Origin: Pengzhenrongella sicca
Lineage (GTDB): Bacteria; Actinomycetota; Actinomycetes; Actinomycetales; Cellulomonadaceae
Assembly: GCF_017569225.1 (NCBI RefSeq)
Contig: NZ_CP071868.1
Coordinates: 2,170,001 to 2,234,000 of the forward strand
Length of the DNA stretch: 64,000 nucleotides
Direction: 5' to 3'
Part shown: positions 9,173-17,338 of the stretch, piece by piece
How the letters are laid out: every line of letters starts with the position of its first letter
How positions within the stretch are numbered: position 1 is the first letter of the stretch
Program-made: the position numbers and the translations under genes
The notes under the pieces: generated by a model
Databases searched by the model: none
The model's input: the letters and a program-made list of their open reading frames with translations, nothing else
What the model was told of the DNA's origin: nothing

Positions 9173-9191
9173 TGAGGTAAGGCTATCCTAT
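9173..9191. promoter_or_regulatory. DtxR/IdeR iron box
   Basis: The 19 bp starting TGAGGTAAGGCTATCC match 14 of 19 positions of the DtxR/IdeR consensus TTAGGTTAGCCTAACCTAA, including the AGGT and CCT half-site cores. It lies 73 bp upstream of the siderophore-binding-protein start, the expected place for iron-dependent repression. The assignment is a consensus match plus context. Confidence 0.75.
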
Positions 9192-9263
9192 GAAATGGGA
9201 GGATTGGGCACCCGCCGCGCCACGACCGCCCGATCATGCTCCGCTGCCGGCCATTGTGCAAGA

Positions 9264-9283
9264 ATCTGCGCATGAATGCAGAT
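9264..9283. promoter_or_regulatory. Candidate operator overlapping the kmtR start
   Basis: An inverted repeat of ATCTGC (9264-9269) and GCAGAT (9278-9283) with an 8-bp spacer sits directly over the ATG of the metal-sensor gene. ArsR/SmtB proteins usually bind such imperfect palindromes at their own promoter, so this is a plausible autoregulatory site for the kmtR-CDF pair. Matching to a known KmtR site was not possible. Confidence 0.45.
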
Positions 9284-9643
9284 ACCGAGGGTAGTGAGGC
9301 CGGACCGGACGAGCCGTTCGTCGAGCTGGCCGTCGAGGTCTTCGCGATGCTGGCGGACGCGACCCGCGTGCGGATCATCCTGGCCCTGCGCGACGGGGAG
9401 CTGGCGGTGAACCGGCTCGCCGAGATCGTCGACAAGTCCCCGGCCGCGGTCTCGCAGCACCTCGCGAAGCTGCGCCTCGGCCGGATCGTCGCGACGCGCC
9501 ACGAGGGGACGCGGGTGTTCTACCGGCTGGAGAACGAGCACGCGCGCCAGCTCGTGACCGACGCGATCGAGCAGGCCGAGCACTCCCTGGGTACGGTCCC
9601 GCGGCACCACCGGGCCGAGGGCGACGCCGGCGGAACCCGGTGA
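9272..9643 (+). CDS. kmtR: ArsR/SmtB-family metal sensor, KmtR-like
   Basis: A 123-residue winged-helix repressor: MLADATRVRIILAL, LAEIVDKSPAAVSQHLAKLRL (recognition helix), then FYRLENEHARQLVTDAIEQAEH and PRHHRAEG. The ENEH...AEH...RHH pattern is the metal-ligand set of mycobacterial KmtR, which senses nickel and cobalt and controls a CDF exporter. The same partner follows here, overlapping by 4 bp. ATG 9272 is chosen over an in-frame ATG at 9236 because family homology begins just after it and the promoter-like palindrome covers it. Confidence 0.88.
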   Translation: MNADTEGSEAGPDEPFVELAVEVFAMLADATRVRIILALRDGELAVNRLAEIVDKSPAAVSQHLAKLRLGRIVATRHEGTRVFYRLENEHARQLVTDAIEQAEHSLGTVPRHHRAEGDAGGTR

Positions 9644-10710
9644 GCGCCGCCGCGTCGCCCGCCGGGCCTGCGCACCTGCCCGAGCCTGCGCATGCACACG
9701 AGCACGAGCACGAGCACGAGTCTGAGCACGGGCACTCCCACCCGGGTGGGTTCAGGGGGTTCGTGCGGGGCCTGGTCATGCCCCACAGCCACGACGCCGC
9801 GGATTCGATTGACGACGCCTTGGCGGCGAGCTCCCTGGGCGTGCGCGCCCTCAAGATCAGCCTGTTCGTGCTGCTGGGCACCACGGTCCTGCAGCTCCTC
9901 GTGGTGCTGGTCAGCGGATCGGTGGCGCTGCTCGCCGACACGATCCACAACTTCGCCGACGCGCTCACGGCCGTGCCGCTGTGGATCGCGTTCGTCCTGG
10001 GGCGCCGCTCGCCCGATCGCCGCTACACGTTCGGCTACGGCCGCGCCGAGGACCTCGCCGGGTTGTTCATCGTCGCGGTCGTCGCGCTGTCCGCGATCGT
10101 GGCCGTGTGGCAGTCCGTCGAGCGGTTGGTGCACCCGCAGCCCCTGCACAACCTGGGGTGGGTCGCCGTCGCCGGCGTGATCGGCTTCGCCGGGAACGAG
10201 GCGGTTGCGGTGTACCGCATCCGCACGGGTCGGCGGATCGGCTCCGCCGCGTTGGTGGCCGACGGCGTCCACGCCCGGCTCGACGGCTTCACATCCCTCG
10301 CGGTCGTGGTCGGCGCGCTGGGCGTGCACCTCGGTGTGCCGCTCGCCGACCCCCTCGTCGGGATCGTCATCGCGGCGGCGATCCTCGTGATGCTGCGGGG
10401 GACCGTCGCCAGCATCGGCCGACGGCTCATGGACGGGATCGAGCCCGAGCTGGTCGAGCGAGCCGAGACCGCGCTCGCGCGCACGCCGGGCGTGCTCGGA
10501 GTGTCGCGCGTCCAGCTGCGGTGGGTGGGCCACCGGCTCCAGGGCACCGCCACCGTCGTCGTCGCCGACACCTCGCTGTCGGTCGCGCAGGAGATCGCCC
10601 ACGACGCCGAGCATCGGCTCGCGCACGCGCTGCCGAACCTCGACGCCATGGCGATCCGCACCGCCACCACCGCGGCCGCGCTCGCGCCGCACGCGCCGCA
10701 CGCGCACTGA
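9640..10710 (+). CDS. Cation diffusion facilitator (CDF) metal exporter
   Basis: A 356-residue CDF protein starting at GTG in a GTGA overlap with kmtR. The N-terminus is a His-rich tail (HAHEHEHEHESEHGHSH) likely to collect metal. Six membrane helices follow with HNFAD (helix 2) and HARLD (helix 5), giving the HxxxD half-sites of the transport site. The C-terminal cytoplasmic domain (VLGVSRVQLRWVGHRLQGTATVVV) is the usual ferredoxin-like dimerisation fold, and the tail ends HAPHAPHAH. It should export divalent metals (Zn, Co or Ni) by proton antiport. With KmtR as regulator, Ni/Co efflux is the most economical guess. Confidence 0.93.
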   Translation: MSAAASPAGPAHLPEPAHAHEHEHEHESEHGHSHPGGFRGFVRGLVMPHSHDAADSIDDALAASSLGVRALKISLFVLLGTTVLQLLVVLVSGSVALLADTIHNFADALTAVPLWIAFVLGRRSPDRRYTFGYGRAEDLAGLFIVAVVALSAIVAVWQSVERLVHPQPLHNLGWVAVAGVIGFAGNEAVAVYRIRTGRRIGSAALVADGVHARLDGFTSLAVVVGALGVHLGVPLADPLVGIVIAAAILVMLRGTVASIGRRLMDGIEPELVERAETALARTPGVLGVSRVQLRWVGHRLQGTATVVVADTSLSVAQEIAHDAEHRLAHALPNLDAMAIRTATTAAALAPHAPHAH

Positions 10711-10746
10711 CCGACCGCTCCGGCGATCCCGCCCGGCGTCGGACGA

Positions 10747-10856
10747 GTGTGGGCGATCTGCTCCAAGCCGCGCGCGTGTGGGCGAAACGCGGGTCCGGGG
10801 CCGTCGGGGGCGACCGAACGCCCACATGTGGGCGGCAGACAGCCGAACGCTCACAC
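10747..10856. promoter_or_regulatory. Cluster of GTGTGGGCG motifs upstream of the SARP gene
   Basis: The 325-bp gap 10711-11035 has no gene. It carries GTGTGGGCGA at 10747-10756 and 10776-10785, a perfect 16-bp palindrome CGCCCACATGTGGGCG at 10819-10834 that contains the same half-site twice, and the inverted variant CGCTCACAC at 10848-10856. Repetition of one half-site within 110 bp, 180-290 bp before the regulator gene, suggests binding sites for a regulator of the SARP gene. Which protein binds is unknown. Confidence 0.5.
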
Positions 10857-11035
10857 CCGCCAGCGCTTGTCGGTATCTCGCCCGCCCGGTCCCGCCCCTT
10901 CCGTCACGGCCACATCAGGAGGATTCTGGCCAGAACAGCACAGAACGGCAGGGCTCGCGGTGGACCACCGGGGGCCCCGCAACCGACAGCGACGTCGGCG
11001 CGGCAGGCCGGCGGCGCGGTACCGGGAGTGCGGAC

Positions 11036-11965
11036 GTGCGCGAGCTGCGAGTGACGATGATGGGGTCGTTCACCCTGACGGATGGCCGCGAGGTCATGCG
11101 CTACCCGCTGCTGCACCGGGCCCAGAGCCTGCTCGCGATCATCCTGCTAGCGCCCGAGCGCAGCCTCCTGCGCGAGAGCGCCGCCGAGTCCGTGTGGCCC
11201 GACGCCGGGGCGGACGCGTCGAAGCGCGCGATGCGGCAGGCGCTGTGGCAGATCCACCACGCGACCGACGCCGGCCTGCCCGAGAGCGCGCGCCTGGTGC
11301 TCTCCGACGGGGAGGCGCTGCGGATCAACCCCGAGCGGCCCGTGCTCGTCGACGTCGACGTCTTCGCCGACGCGGCGCGCCAGCTGCGCGTGGTCGGCCC
11401 CGACGGCCTGACAGACGCCGACGTCGCGCGCCTGGCCCGCGCCGCCGAGCTCTATCGCGGGCCGCTCCTGGCGGGCTGCTACGACGAGTGGTGCCTGGCG
11501 CCGCGCGCCCGGCTCGACGACCGGGCGCTGACCCTGCTCGACGCGCTCAGCCGCGCGGCCGAGCGCCAGGGCCAGCTGGACGCGGCGATCGGGTGGGCGC
11601 AACGGCTCCTCGACGTGGAGCCCGCGCACGAGCGCACCCATCGGCGCCTCATGCGGCTCTACCACCGCACGGGCGACCGCACGCGCGCGCTCCGGCAGCT
11701 GCACCGGTGCCGGTGGACGCTGCAGCACGAGCTCGGGGTCGATCCGTCGGCGCTGACGGAGGAGCTCGGCGCCGCGATCGGGGCGGACCTGTCGCCCGAG
11801 GCCGTGCCGCTGGAGCGGGTGCCGCCCGAGCGCGCGCCCGTCCTGCCGGCGCCGACGTCCCCCGGCGGTCGCGTCGCGGCACTTGAGGCCTTCCGGGCCG
11901 AGCTCGCCGCCGTCCGGCTGAGCATCGACGCCATCGGCGAGCAGCTGCGGGACGCGCCCGCCTGA
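11036..11965 (+). CDS. SARP-type (BTAD) transcriptional activator of the contractile particle cluster
   Basis: A 309-residue regulator: N-terminal winged helix of the OmpR-like SARP type (LRVTMMGSFTLTDGREV ... LLAPERSLLRESAAESVWPDA ... MRQALWQIHHATDAGL), then a bacterial transcriptional activation domain (DVDVFADAARQL ... AELYRGPLLAGCYDEWCLAPRARL ... RTHRRLMRLYHRTGDRTRALRQLHRC ... LGVDPSALTEELGAAI). A short helical tail (AALEAFRAELAAVRLSIDAIGEQL) could form a coiled coil. GTG 11036 is chosen because GGGAG stands upstream and the domain begins right after it. It precedes the tail-like operon by 148 bp and shares its strand. Four 11-bp spaced repeats in that gap fit SARP binding, so it is the likely activator. 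Confidence 0.9.
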   Translation: MRELRVTMMGSFTLTDGREVMRYPLLHRAQSLLAIILLAPERSLLRESAAESVWPDAGADASKRAMRQALWQIHHATDAGLPESARLVLSDGEALRINPERPVLVDVDVFADAARQLRVVGPDGLTDADVARLARAAELYRGPLLAGCYDEWCLAPRARLDDRALTLLDALSRAAERQGQLDAAIGWAQRLLDVEPAHERTHRRLMRLYHRTGDRTRALRQLHRCRWTLQHELGVDPSALTEELGAAIGADLSPEAVPLERVPPERAPVLPAPTSPGGRVAALEAFRAELAAVRLSIDAIGEQLRDAPA

Positions 11966-11991
11966 GCCCAGAAAACGGAAAGCCACGAAAA

Positions 11992-12032
11992 CCGCAGACA
12001 CCGCGAAGACGCGGCCCAGACGCGGCGAAGAC
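11992..12032 (+). promoter_or_regulatory. Four 11-bp spaced direct repeats, probable SARP operator
   Basis: CCGCAGAC (11992), GCGAAGAC (12003), GCCCAGAC (12014) and GCGAAGAC (12025) start exactly 11 bp apart, with AGAC invariant in all four. SARPs are known to bind direct heptamer repeats spaced 11 or 22 bp, with the last repeat about 8 bp before the -10 box. Here CAGGCT at 12043-12048 could be that -10. The site sits between the SARP gene and the first structural gene. Binding is inferred. Confidence 0.65.
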
Positions 12033-12113
12033 ACCACCGGCCCAGGCTGGCTCGATGACGCGGCGGGGGACCTCCCCGACGACGGCGCGGGGGACCGGGA
12101 GAGCACTCGTGAC

Positions 12114-13361
12114 ATGGGCGGCGCAGCGATGGACGACGATGCGGGGGACCTGGTCGTCGCGCGGTCGTTCGTCGTGCGCGCGATGCTCGAGCGGCCTGAC
12201 GTCGCCCCGGCGCGCTGGCACGGCTTCATCACCGACGCCGAGACCGGCGAGCGCCACGCGTGGCGGCGGGTCGCGGACATCGCGCGGTCCGTCGAGGCCA
12301 CGCTGGCCGCGGCCGCGGCCGGTCCCCGCCGCGGATCTCCCGGCGGGCTGCGCATCCGGGGGGCGGCCATGGCCGGACCCGCGCTGACCGACGTCGTGAC
12401 CGACATGCTGACGGTGCTCGGCCTGCGGCTGCCCGCCGCGGCGCCCGCGCTGCCGGACCCCAACGTCACGCTCGAACGCGTGCAGGAGAAGCTCGTGGGG
12501 CTCGGAAACCACCGCGGCGACGAGCCGACCGGGACCCTCGGCACGCGCACCCTGCGCGGCGGCCGGCTGGACGCGCGCGTGCGGTTCCAGCTGTGGGCCG
12601 CGTCGGCCCCCGACGTCGACGCCGCGATGCAGCTGCTGCACACCACCCTGCTCGACGACGGTGCCGACCTGCGCCAGGAGGGCTTCCTCCGGTTCGCGGC
12701 CGCCGGCACGACCCTGGCCGAGCACGTGCCGACCGTGGGTGCGGGGGCCTGGCGCAAGGCGAGCAGCTTCGACCTGCTGTATGAGTACCAGTTCGTCGAC
12801 GCCGACGACGCCGCGAGCCTGATCGCGCGCCTGGAGGTCACGACGGATCCCGAGGTCGTCGCCGGACCGGGCCGGGAGCGCGGTTCGATCGTCGACGAGC
12901 TGGCGCGCTGGGACGACGAGGGCGCGCCCGACCTCGTCGTCCGCGGCCCGGCCGGCGTGGCGCGGGTGAGCGCCCTGACCTTCGTGCCCGGCCCGGCGCT
13001 GGGCGGCACGGTGACGTTCGCGCGGTCGTCCGGCACGGGCGCCCCGGCGGCGCACCTGCCCGACCTCGACGCGTTCTGGCTCGCCACCGCCGGTGCCCGG
13101 CCGGCGCAGCCCGATGCCGACGTCACCCTGACCCCGGCGCTCGCGTTCGCGGCGCTCGGCCCGCCCGCGCCGGGGCTCGAGCTCGGCGACTGGGACGCCG
13201 ACGCGACCCCGGACGCGTACACGGCCTTCGACCGCCGCCTCGACGACGCGCTGGTGCTGCCGACCGCGGCCGACCGCTTCACCCTGACCTACACCCCGCC
13301 CGGAGGCGGCGCCGGGCTGGACCAGACCGCCGTCGTCTACCTCAGGGTCAACCCGCCGTGA
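12114..13361 (+). CDS. Contractile-particle protein in the tail-terminator position (unknown function)
   Basis: A 415-residue soluble protein immediately before the sheath gene, the usual place of a tail terminator/capping gene in contractile tails. The middle region (around 85-245) reads ARVRFQLWAASAPDVDAAM, GFLRFAAAGTTLAEHV, WRKASSFDLLYEYQFVD, an alternating strand/helix pattern like phage tail-terminator proteins. The remaining C-terminal part (around 270-415) looks like a beta-sandwich (VARVSALTFVPGPALGGTVTFARSSG ... RFTLTYTPPGG). ATG 12114 or 12129 are both possible. No family can be named with confidence; the terminator role is an inference from position and pattern. Confidence 0.7.
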   Translation: MGGAAMDDDAGDLVVARSFVVRAMLERPDVAPARWHGFITDAETGERHAWRRVADIARSVEATLAAAAAGPRRGSPGGLRIRGAAMAGPALTDVVTDMLTVLGLRLPAAAPALPDPNVTLERVQEKLVGLGNHRGDEPTGTLGTRTLRGGRLDARVRFQLWAASAPDVDAAMQLLHTTLLDDGADLRQEGFLRFAAAGTTLAEHVPTVGAGAWRKASSFDLLYEYQFVDADDAASLIARLEVTTDPEVVAGPGRERGSIVDELARWDDEGAPDLVVRGPAGVARVSALTFVPGPALGGTVTFARSSGTGAPAAHLPDLDAFWLATAGARPAQPDADVTLTPALAFAALGPPAPGLELGDWDADATPDAYTAFDRRLDDALVLPTAADRFTLTYTPPGGGAGLDQTAVVYLRVNPP

Positions 13362-13380
13362 GCACGAAGGAGAGGAAGTC

Positions 13381-15030
13381 ATGACCGAAACAGTCCTGCC
13401 CGGCGTACTCATCGAGGTGCGCCCGGAGGGTCTCATCGTCCCCGGCGCGATCACCGTGGGAAACGTGGGGGTGGTCGGCACCGCGGGCAAGGGCGCCGTC
13501 GGGACCCCCCAGCTGCTCGGCAGCTACTCCGACGCGACCGGGCGGTTCGGCGCGTACGACCGCTGGGTCGACGGCGCGTCCGGCGAGCTGACGCTCGTGC
13601 GCGCGCTCGAGCAGGCCTACCGGTTCGGCGCCTCGACCGTCTGGGCCGTGCGCGTCGCCGACTCCAACGCCGTCGCCGCGACCGCCGACCTCGCGTCGCC
13701 CACCGGCCCGAACGTGACCGTCGCGGCGCTGTCGCCGGGCACCTGGGGCAACGAGCTCACCGTCGCGGTGAGCACGGCCGACGCCAACGCCGTGGTCGGG
13801 TCCGAGGAGGTGGCCGGGACCCCGCCGACGCTCGCGCACAGCCCCGTCGTGCACAGTGCCGTCAACCGGATCCTCGTGCGGCCGGCGGCGGGCGGCGCCG
13901 ACGCCGTCCCCGGGATCGTGTACGACGCGGCCCCCGGGCCCACCCAGGTCGGGGTTGACACCACGACCGGAGTGCTGACCTTCGGCTCCGCGCCCGGGGC
14001 CGGCGACGTCGTGCTCGCCACCTACACCGTGGCCAAGTCGGCCGCACGCAAGGTGACGATCACGCTCGGCGTCGCCGCGGCGGAGGAGTACAGCGTCGTG
14101 TCGGGCGACGACCTCGTCGCGGACCTGGCGGCGAGCTCGGCCCTCGTGTCGGGCACCGCCCTCGCGAACTCCGCCGAGCTGCCCGACGCCGTCGCGACCA
14201 CCCCGCTCACGGGCGGGGCCAACGGTGCGGCCGGTGCCGACTACCAGACGGGCCTCGACGCGCTCCTCGGCGTCGACGCCCACATCATCGTCGCCGCGGG
14301 GCAGGACCAGTCCTTCGGGGACGACCTCGCCGCGCACACCGCCGCCGCCTCGGGCGACGCGATCAAGCGCGAGCGGATCGCCGTCGTCGGCACGGCGCTT
14401 GAGAACGACCGGGCGACGTTCGTGCAGGACGCGGCCGCGCACACGCTCAACAGCGACCGCGTGATCCTCGTCGCCCCCGGCATCACGGCCGCCGACCGGT
14501 CCCAGTCGCCGCCGGCCACGGTCACGCTGCCCGGCGCGTACGCGGCGGCCGCCGTCGCGGGCCTGCTCTCGTCGCAGCCGCCGCACATCAGCCTGACGAA
14601 CAAGGTGCTCGCCGTGGACGGCCTCGAGCACTCGTTCTCCAGCGCCGAGCTCAAGCAGCTCGTGCTCAGCCGGCTGCTCGCGATCGAGAGCCGGCAGGGC
14701 TTCCGGCTCGTGCGGGGGATCACGACGTCGACCAACACGGCCTGGACGCAGATCACCACGCGCCGCATCGTCGACTACGCGAAGTACGGCGTGCGCAGCG
14801 CGGCGACCCCCTACATCGGGCTGCTGAACAACGAGCGAGTCCGGGGGGCGCTGCGCGCGACCCTCAACAGCTTCCTCACGACGATGGTGCTCGACGAGAT
14901 GCTCGTGAGCTACGAGCTCGACGTGCACGCCTCCCGCGACGACGAGATCCGGGGCATCGCCCTGGTCGACCTCGTCATCCGACCGACCTTCAGCATCGAC
15001 TTCATCAAGGTGACGATGTTCCTCGAGTAA
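13381..15030 (+). CDS. Contractile tail sheath protein
   Basis: A 549-residue sheath. The N-terminus (LPGVLIEVRPEGLIVPGAITVGNVGVVGTAGKG) and C-terminus (ELDVHASRDDEIRGIALVDLVIRPTFSIDFIKVTMFLE) carry conserved sheath features; the terminal IDFIKVT strand is the arm that links neighbouring subunits. The central region includes PGTWGNELTVAV and a domain ending ALRATLNSFLTTMVLDEMLVSY. It follows the preceding gene by 19 bp with GAAGGAGAGG as ribosome site. The sheath polymerises round the tube and contracts to drive it into a target. It is the strongest single identifier of the cluster as a contractile machine. Confidence 0.95.
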   Translation: MTETVLPGVLIEVRPEGLIVPGAITVGNVGVVGTAGKGAVGTPQLLGSYSDATGRFGAYDRWVDGASGELTLVRALEQAYRFGASTVWAVRVADSNAVAATADLASPTGPNVTVAALSPGTWGNELTVAVSTADANAVVGSEEVAGTPPTLAHSPVVHSAVNRILVRPAAGGADAVPGIVYDAAPGPTQVGVDTTTGVLTFGSAPGAGDVVLATYTVAKSAARKVTITLGVAAAEEYSVVSGDDLVADLAASSALVSGTALANSAELPDAVATTPLTGGANGAAGADYQTGLDALLGVDAHIIVAAGQDQSFGDDLAAHTAAASGDAIKRERIAVVGTALENDRATFVQDAAAHTLNSDRVILVAPGITAADRSQSPPATVTLPGAYAAAAVAGLLSSQPPHISLTNKVLAVDGLEHSFSSAELKQLVLSRLLAIESRQGFRLVRGITTSTNTAWTQITTRRIVDYAKYGVRSAATPYIGLLNNERVRGALRATLNSFLTTMVLDEMLVSYELDVHASRDDEIRGIALVDLVIRPTFSIDFIKVTMFLE

Positions 15031-15038
15031 GGATGCTC

Positions 15039-15590
15039 ATGGCACTCACAGAAGTTTTCACCGGCAAGCACGCCGCGCTCACGCTCGCCAGCGAGGACAC
15101 CCCCGAGGGCGCCGACGCCAAGGCCGTGGTCGACGAGTTCGCGATCCAGACCGTGGGGCGGCTGACCGACGTGCGGGTGACCGTGGACACGGCGCTCAAA
15201 GAGTTCTACGAGGTGGGCCGCCGGCACCCGGTCTCGCTCAGCCCCGGGGACATCGCGGTGCACGGCACCGTCGGGCGCGCGTACGTGAACGGCGCGCTGC
15301 TGATGCTGCTGCAGGGCCGCGGGTCGGCGCCGACCGCGATCGCCGAGCCCTACGTCCAGCCCGCGTTCACGATCACCCTGCGGCTGGCGGACCCGGCCCG
15401 GCCCGGGAACTCGCTCACCCTCGAGATCGGCGGCGTGAAGTTCCAGAATTGGAGCTTCACCCTGCCGGAGGACGACTTCGTGCTCGAGAACCTGGCGTTC
15501 CGGGCGCTCACGATCCGCGTCGTGGACCGCGAGGGCGGCGACTCCGGCGGCGAGGCTGCGCCCACGGCCGTCGCGTTCGCCAGCGAGTAG
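15039..15590 (+). CDS. Tail tube protein
   Basis: A 183-residue beta-rich protein directly after the sheath, the standard sheath-tube order. Visible features are DVRVTVDTALKEFYEVGRRHPV, a central AVHGTVGRAYVNGALLMLLQG and a C-terminal strand pair (LEIGGVKFQNWSFTLPEDDFVLENLAFRALTIRV), typical of Hcp/gp19-type tubes, which end with 'v.f.a..i.v'. ATG 15039 is preferred to ATG 15033 because AAGGA stands 7 bp before it. It forms the inner tube expelled on contraction. Confidence 0.88.
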   Translation: MALTEVFTGKHAALTLASEDTPEGADAKAVVDEFAIQTVGRLTDVRVTVDTALKEFYEVGRRHPVSLSPGDIAVHGTVGRAYVNGALLMLLQGRGSAPTAIAEPYVQPAFTITLRLADPARPGNSLTLEIGGVKFQNWSFTLPEDDFVLENLAFRALTIRVVDREGGDSGGEAAPTAVAFASE

Positions 15591-15599
15591 GAGGACGCG

Positions 15600-16055
15600 A
15601 TGCCGCTCTCGGCGGAGGATCTGCTCGCGGGCAGCGCCCTGACCCACGACGTCGCGGTGCCCGCGGCCCTGGTCGGGGCGACCGCCGGGACGGTGCGCAT
15701 CCGCCCGCTCACGGTCCGGGACGTCCAGCTCATCGCGCACGCGAGCAAGGACGACCGCGAGCTCGCCGCGGGGTTGATGATCGCGCGCGCCGTCGTCGAG
15801 CCGGCCCTGACGGCCGAGCAGGCGGGGCGGCTGCCCGCCGGGCTCGCGCGCTTCCTGGTGGACGCGGTGAACGAGCTGAGCGGGATCGACACCCCGCGCG
15901 ACCGTCTGGGCGAGCTGGTGCAGGCGCCGCTGGCCAAGGCGTGCTTCGTGCTGGCCGACGAGTTCGGCTGGACGGCGGAGGACGTGACCGCGATGACGAT
16001 CGGCCAGATCCTCATGTACCTGGAGATGGCCGGCCGGGCCGCGGAGGTCGCATGA
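15600..16055 (+). CDS. Putative tail assembly chaperone-like protein
   Basis: A 151-residue mostly helical protein after the tube gene. It reads TVRIRPLTVRDVQLIAHASKDDRELAAGLMIARAVVEPALTAEQAGRLP ... FLVDAVNELSGI, the pattern of phage tail-assembly chaperones and related proteins ('i.plt..d...i...' then 'a..l...a..ep.l...e...l'). It ends in ATGA overlapping the next gene. In phages this gene guards the tape-measure protein encoded next. The assignment is by position and pattern only. Confidence 0.65.
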   Translation: MPLSAEDLLAGSALTHDVAVPAALVGATAGTVRIRPLTVRDVQLIAHASKDDRELAAGLMIARAVVEPALTAEQAGRLPAGLARFLVDAVNELSGIDTPRDRLGELVQAPLAKACFVLADEFGWTAEDVTAMTIGQILMYLEMAGRAAEVA

Positions 16056-17337
16056 GCACCGCCGGGGTTGGGATCGGGATCGGGCGCGCGGCGCCGGGCA
16101 CGGGCGTGCTCGACGCGGCGGGCGGCGCCGCGGCGTGGTGCCGCGCCGTCGTCGGCGCCACCGGGGCGCTGCACGACGTCGCCGCGTCCGTCGGCGCCCT
16201 GCGCGCGGTCGCGCCGGTCGCCCCGCGGATCGCCCGCGGGCCGGGGTACGGCGCGGCGCTCGCCGAGCTCACCGGCGGCCCACCGGCAGCGACTGCGACG
16301 GCAGCGCCCGCGGAGCGCGCCGGCGGGCGGACCGGCGGGACCGCGTGGGCGCCGCCGGGGGAGTCGACCCGCGGCGCGCCAGCGCCCGCAGCACCGCCAC
16401 CTACCGGCCGGCGCACCCGGCCGGGCACGACCGCGGGCCCGGCCCAGACCGCCGCGCCGGCCGGGACCGCCGGGACCGCCGGGACCGCCAGCTCGATCGC
16501 GGGGTCGCGGCCGCGCGCGCTGGCCGGGCCCGGCGCCGATGCCCCGCTCCGGTCTCGGCCGCAGCGGGTGCACCCCGACCGGCAGGCCGACCGTGCCAGC
16601 GCCTCGGCGGCGTCGGGCGAGGTGGTCGCGGGGGTGCGCGCCGGCGCCGCGACCTATGCGCCGGGCGTCGCGGGGCGGGTGTCCCTGCGCCTCGCGCTGC
16701 TGGCCGGTTCCCTCGCCGCGGGTGGCCGGCTCCGGCCAGGGTCGATCCGTGCCGAGGCAATCCCCGGCGGGTCGCCAGCTGGTGGGTCGGCGGTGCACGC
16801 CGCTCTCCTCACCGCTCTCCTGATGAGCGCGCCGCGGGCGGTCGGCGCAGCTGCCGGCCCGACGACCGCGCGGCTGGTCGAGCTCGCCGCCGGGCCTGCG
16901 CTGACCGCCGGGACGGCGCTCGCCGGGGGGCCGGTCGTGGTGATGGCCGCGGGCGCGCCCACCGCGGGCCCTCCGGCGACCGGCGGCCGCGCCCCGCGGC
17001 GTCGCCGGCGTCGGCGCGCGCCGGCTCGACGGACCTGGCCTCGATGGACCTCGCCGACGCCGCCGCGGGCCGCCCGGGCCGCCGGGCGGAGCCGCGCGCA
17101 GACGCGCGCGGGGTCCGCGCCCTGACGCGCTTCGCGGAGCAGCCGGCCGAACCCGCCCGGCTGGGCCCCGCGCCCGCCGACGGCGGCGCGCCCGCTGGCG
17201 GCGACCCGTCGGTGGGCACCTGGCCCGCGCCGGGTGAACGCGGCGCCGGGGCGGCCGGGCTGGCCGAGCCGGACCTGGAGCGGCTCCTGACGCGCGTGCT
17301 CGACGACGCCGCGCGCCGGCACGGGATCGAGGTGTGA
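16052..17337 (+). CDS. Ala/Pro/Gly-rich particle protein split by a frameshift (tape-measure position)
   Basis: Reading begins at ATG 16052 (ATGA overlap) and runs in one frame with plausible sequence to about 16985 (… LVELAAGPALTAGTALAGGPVVVMAAGAP), after which that frame becomes a run of Arg/Pro and stops at 17125. From about 16990 the frame one base back gives normal coding sequence (ARAGSTDLASMDLADAAAG … RALTRFAEQPAEP … LAEPDLERLLTRVLDDAARRHGIEV) ending at 17337, 1 bp before the next ATG. So one gene of about 428 residues needs a -1 shift or has lost a base. A run of six G at 16925-16930 and GC-only sequence make an indel error likely. The position fits a tape measure, but low complexity prevents a firm call. 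Confidence 0.6.
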
Positions 17338-17338
17338 C

